From Phycisphaerales bacterium UBA1161 (GTDB lineage: Bacteria; Planctomycetota; Phycisphaerae; Tepidisphaerales; Tepidisphaeraceae), in NCBI GenBank assembly GCA_002311745.1, contig DBZL01000029.1, forward strand, positions 1 to 27,561: a DNA stretch of 27,561 nt. Direction: 5' to 3'. The stretch's first letter is position 1. Each line of letters begins with the position of its first letter. A program made the translations under genes and the position numbers. Below the pieces are notes generated by a model. It was given only the letters and a program-made list of their open reading frames with translations. It was not told where the DNA came from and ran no database searches. This document shows, one piece after another, positions 24,480 to 27,561 of this stretch.

Positions 24480-26051
24480 ATGATCCTGGAAAAAACCGCC
24501 ATTGCATGCGAGGCAATTGCCCAGCCCGATCCAGGGTCATGGCCGCAGAGATTCGCAGCCGCCGTTTACAGCCGGCGTCGCATCCTGATGGCCTCGGTCC
24601 TCGTGCTGTATCTCCTGAGTTACAACGGGCAGTGGCACCTCACGCCGGATAGCGCCCTGTATTTGGAACTGGGCCGCAACATCGCTGCCGGGCGCGGCTA
24701 TACCTATCACGGCCTTCCGCACGCTCTGGCCTATCCCGGCCTGCCGTACGCTCTGGCCGGGCTGTTCAAAGTCTTCGGCGCACACGTGATCGCCGCCGCC
24801 GATGCTTTGGTCCTTTTGTGCGGCTTGGCGACGTTGGCGGCAACCTACCGCCTGATCCATCTCTGGTCGGATCGCGGCACCGCCATCGTCGTCACCTTCG
24901 GCTTGGCCGTCACGCACGAATTTTTTCGATACTGCTGCGAAATCCTCACCGACATCCCGTTCCTGCTGGGCGTGACGGCCTTTCTGGCCGGCCACGAGGC
25001 GGTCTTCCACGCTTCGGCGGCGCGGCGGCGATGGTGGGATTGGCTGTTGCTTGGAGGCGGACTGGCCATCGCCGTCGTCACCCGCCCCACCATGATCGGA
25101 CTTCTGGGCGTCTGCCTGGCGGTCATGATCTGGACGGCCTTGCGCAGCCGCTCGGCCCGCCCGCTGGCCCTGGCGGCCGTCGCCGTGGTGATCGTCCTGG
25201 CGATCATTTTTTTCCGCATCGATCCCCGCCACGCGACCAGCGCCGGCCCTTCCCACGGCTATGAAAAGACCGTCTTCCATGCCTTGTTCCGCGGCGACGT
25301 GCTGGATGTCACGCACGATCGCCTGAATACCAAAATCGCCGCCAATGTCCGGGACCTTTTGGGCCATACCGCCGCCAAGGCCGCCTTCGGCATGCCCCTG
25401 GGAAATCGCTGGCTCAATGCCATCTTCGGATCGATCATCCTGGCCGGCGGCCTGGCCCTGTCGCGGCAACGCCTGATTTGGGGGCTGTGGGTCCTGGTGA
25501 CCTTGGCCATCCTGATCCTTCTGATTTCCAACGACCGCTACGTGTTGCAAGCGATGCCGCTTCTGGTGCTGGGCTGGTGGCGAACCCTGATCGCGGTGCA
25601 GCGGCGCCTGCCTCGTACAATCGGGAATTTCGTCTTCGCATTTTTCCTGGCCCTGGGCGTCGTTCCCAATTGCCTTCTGGATGGCAACATCGTCCTGCAC
25701 CAACATCTGCGGCCGTTCCTGGACCACTACGCGGATGGCGGCTACGCCGCTTACGTGAAATTGGCGGAGCAGGTCCCTCGGTTTTGCGCCGCGGATGACG
25801 TTGTCCTGTGCCCCGCCGGGTACAGCCGAATCCTCACTTTCCTGACCCAGCGCAACGTGTTCGATTCGATGGAACCCAAGGATGGGAAATGGGCGGCTGG
25901 GCCGCTGGTGGTTTTTGATCCCGAGGACGAGTCGCTGGCCGCCTGGCTGAGGCAGCAGCACCTGGTTGTGCAAGACCCGCCCCTAGCCTCCGCCGCACAA
26001 CCGTCAGGCCAACCGCCCCTGCTTCTGGTGCGTTGCAAGTTCGCCCCATGA
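24480..26051 (+). CDS. Membrane glycosyltransferase, GT39/ArnT-like
   Basis: 523 residues. About ten hydrophobic spans run through residues 34-400, then a soluble C-terminal part. The first loop after helix 1 has LTPDSALYLELGRNIAAGRGY with Asp57, the usual first-loop catalytic Asp of GT-C enzymes such as ArnT and protein O-mannosyltransferases; a second acidic motif (CEILTDIPFLLGV) follows near helix 4. Such enzymes move a sugar from a polyprenyl-phosphate lipid onto lipid A, protein or another glycan on the outer face of the membrane. Acceptor and sugar cannot be inferred. The gene is divergent from dnaK. 69 bp separate it from the A-type carrier gene, which has its own promoter. Confidence 0.75.
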   Translation: MILEKTAIACEAIAQPDPGSWPQRFAAAVYSRRRILMASVLVLYLLSYNGQWHLTPDSALYLELGRNIAAGRGYTYHGLPHALAYPGLPYALAGLFKVFGAHVIAAADALVLLCGLATLAATYRLIHLWSDRGTAIVVTFGLAVTHEFFRYCCEILTDIPFLLGVTAFLAGHEAVFHASAARRRWWDWLLLGGGLAIAVVTRPTMIGLLGVCLAVMIWTALRSRSARPLALAAVAVVIVLAIIFFRIDPRHATSAGPSHGYEKTVFHALFRGDVLDVTHDRLNTKIAANVRDLLGHTAAKAAFGMPLGNRWLNAIFGSIILAGGLALSRQRLIWGLWVLVTLAILILLISNDRYVLQAMPLLVLGWWRTLIAVQRRLPRTIGNFVFAFFLALGVVPNCLLDGNIVLHQHLRPFLDHYADGGYAAYVKLAEQVPRFCAADDVVLCPAGYSRILTFLTQRNVFDSMEPKDGKWAAGPLVVFDPEDESLAAWLRQQHLVVQDPPLASAAQPSGQPPLLLVRCKFAP

Positions 26052-26062
26052 AATGACGATGT

Positions 26063-26091
26063 TTGAAATCGCCCGTTTTGCGACCTATATT
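26063..26091 (+). promoter_or_regulatory. Sigma70-type promoter of the Fe-S carrier gene
   Basis: TTGAAA (26063-26068) and TATATT (26086-26091) are spaced by 17 nt. This is the best -35/-10 pair in the window. The expected start of transcription is about 20-25 nt before the ATG at 26121. Confidence 0.6.
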
Positions 26092-26120
26092 CACGCGGGA
26101 ACGAGCAAGGAGTTTTGTAT

Positions 26121-26456
26121 ATGCCCATCACCCTGTCAGAGACGGCTGCCAAGGAAATCAAGAACATCATCCGTGACCAGGAATTGCCGGCGGAAACCAC
26201 GCGGTTGCGCGTGGGGGTCAAGGGCGGCGGCTGCAGCGGGTTCACCTACATGCTCGACCTCACCGAGGAAGCCAAGTCCGATGGCGACGAGGAGATCGAG
26301 TCCAACGGGGTCAAAATCCTCTGCGATATGCGGTCATATCTGTACCTCAATGGCACGGAAATCGATTTTCGCGATGAAGTAATGGGACGGGGTTTCGTGT
26401 TCAAAAACCCAAATGCGACAAGCACTTGCGGCTGCGGCAGCAGCTTCAACGCATAA
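26121..26456 (+). CDS. A-type iron-sulfur carrier (IscA/SufA/ErpA family)
   Basis: 111 residues, the usual length. The three cluster-binding cysteines are Cys38 (in GGGCSGF), Cys103 and Cys105 (in TCGCGSSF). Such proteins take newly made Fe-S clusters from the scaffold and deliver them to apo-enzymes in the cytoplasm. The start ATG 26121 has AGGAG 8 nt upstream; the alternative TTG at 26115 is less likely. sufB follows 64 bp downstream, so a SufA-like role is most plausible, but the sequence does not separate SufA, IscA and ErpA. An extra Cys68 is present. Confidence 0.92.
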   Translation: MPITLSETAAKEIKNIIRDQELPAETTRLRVGVKGGGCSGFTYMLDLTEEAKSDGDEEIESNGVKILCDMRSYLYLNGTEIDFRDEVMGRGFVFKNPNATSTCGCGSSFNA

Positions 26457-26488
26457 TTTTCACCTATAGCCAAGCGGGTTTGTTTCGA

Positions 26489-26494
26489 TATAAT
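26489..26494 (+). promoter_or_regulatory. -10 box of sufB
   Basis: A perfect TATAAT 26 nt before the sufB ATG. No good -35 is found at 16-18 nt spacing (26465-26472 is poor), so an activator or an unusual sigma factor may be needed. Confidence 0.5.
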
Positions 26495-26496
26495 AG

Positions 26497-26513
26497 TTGA
26501 GACTTAGTCTCAA
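26497..26513 (+). promoter_or_regulatory. 17-bp palindrome at the sufB start (Fur-like operator)
   Basis: TTGAGACT and AGTCTCAA are perfect inverted copies around one T. The inner 15 bp fit the 7-1-7 form and the TGA-N9-TCA ends of Fur-family sites. It begins 2 nt after the -10 box, where a bound repressor would block transcription. The gene it controls makes Fe-S clusters, so iron or cluster sensing is a fitting guess. Confidence 0.55.
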
Positions 26514-26520
26514 TCTATCT

Positions 26521-27561
26521 ATGCCGACCGCTGAAACCGAAATTCAGTCCCTCGCCAACCGCGAATACCGCTGGGGGTTCATCAGCGATATCGAGGCCGA
26601 TTCCGCGCCGCCGGGGCTCAACGAGGAGATCGTCCGTTTCATCTCCCTCAAAAAGCGCGAGCCGCAATGGATGCTGGATTGGCGCCTGCGCGCTTACCGC
26701 CACTGGCTGAGCATGCGCGAGCCCCACTGGGCCATGGTGCGGTATCCGCCCATCGATTACCAGAACGCGATCTATTTCTCCGCGCCCAAGCCCAAGAAAA
26801 AGAGCCTGGATGAAGTCGATCCGGAGCTGCTAGCCGTCTACGAGAGGCTGGGCGTGCCCGTGCACGAGCGCGCCATCCTGGCCGGCGTCGAGCAGGCGGC
26901 CGTCGCCGTCGACGCCGTCTTCGACAGCGTTTCGGTCGCCACCACGTTCAAGAAGACCCTGGCCGAAAAGGGAATCATCTTCTGTTCCTTCGGCGAGGCG
27001 GTGCAGGAACATCCCGATCTGGTTCGCCAGTACATGGGCTCGGTCGTTCCCTATTCGGACAATTTTTTCGCCACGCTCAACAGCGCCGTCTTCACGGATG
27101 GCAGTTTCTGTTACGTGCCCAAGGGCGTGAAATGTCCGATGGAATTGAGCACCTATTTCCGCATCAACGCCCGCAGCACGGGACAGTTCGAGCGCACGCT
27201 CATCATCGCCGATGAAGGCGCCTCGGTCAGTTACCTGGAGGGATGCACCGCGCCGATGCGGGATGAGAATCAGTTGCACGCCGCGGTCGTCGAGCTAGTC
27301 GCCCTGGATAGCGCCAGCATCAAATACAGCACGGTGCAGAACTGGTATCCGGGAGACAAGGAAGGGCGCGGCGGGATTTACAACTTCGTCACCAAGCGGG
27401 GCGCCTGTCGCGGACGCTGTAGCAAGATCAGTTGGACGCAAGTGGAAACCGGCTCGGCCATCACCTGGAAATACCCAAGCTGCATCCTCCAAGGCGACGA
27501 CAGCATCGGCGAGTTTTACAGCGTCGCCCTGACCAATCACCGCCAGCAGGCCGACACCGGC
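26521..27561 (+). CDS. sufB: Fe-S cluster assembly protein SufB (5' part)
   Basis: 347 codons are read and the frame is still open at the window edge; SufB is usually 460-480 residues, so roughly a quarter is missing. SufB with SufC and SufD forms the scaffold on which sulfur and iron are assembled into clusters. Recognisable stretches are [19 protein letters not shown]-like [73 protein letters not shown], and [24 protein letters not shown]. No Shine-Dalgarno precedes the ATG. Its own -10 and a palindromic site lie just upstream. sufC, sufD and sufS would be expected to follow beyond the window. Confidence 0.96.
   Translation, partial: MPTAETEIQSLANREYRWGFISDIEADSAPPGLNEEIVRFISLKKREPQWMLDWRLRAYRHWLSMREPHWAMVRYPPIDYQNAIYFSAPKPKKKSLDEVDPELLAVYERLGVPVHERAILAGVEQAAVAVDAVFDSVSVATTFKKTLAEKGIIFCSFGEAVQEHPDLVRQYMGSVVPYSDNFFATLNSAVFTDGSFCYVPKGVKCPMELSTYFRINARSTGQFERTLIIADEGASVSYLEGCTAPMRDENQLHAAVVELVALDSASIKYSTVQNWYPGDKEGRGGIYNFVTKRGACRGRCSKISWTQVETGSAITWKYPSCILQGDDSIGEFYSVALTNHRQQADTG

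Noticed and set aside
24537..25973. 478-codon open frame on the - strand
   Set aside because: Antisense to the membrane glycosyltransferase; Gln/Asp/Gly-rich composition typical of a shadow frame.
1..27561. tRNA, rRNA or mobile element
   Set aside because: No cloverleaf, rRNA signature, transposase motif, terminal inverted repeats or integrase was seen in the gaps; gaps are mostly short.

Overview
The window is high-GC chromosomal DNA that most resembles a planctomycete, probably of the Phycisphaerae type. This rests on protein style only: a TIR/Sel1-repeat protein, TPR-glycosyltransferase fusions, 24-residue TDAGL-type leucine-rich repeats, a YdjY-domain lipoprotein-like/secreted protein, an FHA-ABC fusion, and Ala/Thr/Pro-rich tails of the ATRP/ATQP kind. 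No rRNA, tRNA, CRISPR array, transposase or integrase was found.

Layout. 1-532 is non-coding with short direct repeats. 533-3106 (-) encodes a TIR domain, one membrane segment and 14 Sel1 repeats, i.e. a Toll-receptor-like layout. 3207-14762 is a glycosyltransferase island: a three-module glycosyltransferase (-), then on the + strand a methyltransferase/GT-A/GT4 fusion, a possible 29-codon ORF, and four tandem paralogues that join TPR repeats to a heptosyltransferase-like (GT9) domain. The + strand genes are coupled (ATGA overlaps or gaps of 4-5 nt) and should act together on a surface glycan or glycoprotein. 14803-16857 (-) is an FHA-ABC transporter fusion. 17047-17505 (+) is a PilZ-like protein whose 3' end overlaps the 3' end of aroA.

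17488-24170 is a run of minus-strand genes, in transcription order dnaK, a hypothetical protein, a GroES-like co-chaperonin, a YdjY-domain protein, a secreted LRR protein and aroA (EPSP synthase). A GC-rich palindrome and a 19-bp perfect hairpin made of a CGAATGA-type heptamer separate dnaK from the rest. From 24480 onward the + strand carries a membrane glycosyltransferase (GT39/ArnT-like), an A-type Fe-S carrier with a good sigma70 promoter, and sufB, which runs off the window. sufB has its own -10 box followed by a 17-bp palindrome of 7-1-7 (Fur-like) form.

Most notable: the TIR-TM-Sel1 receptor-like protein with a conserved candidate catalytic Glu; the four-copy TPR-GT9 array with one copy altered in its glycine-rich motif; the palindrome at the sufB start; and the heptamer hairpin behind dnaK. 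Starts were often moved inward from the longest ORF because the N-terminal extensions looked non-coding.
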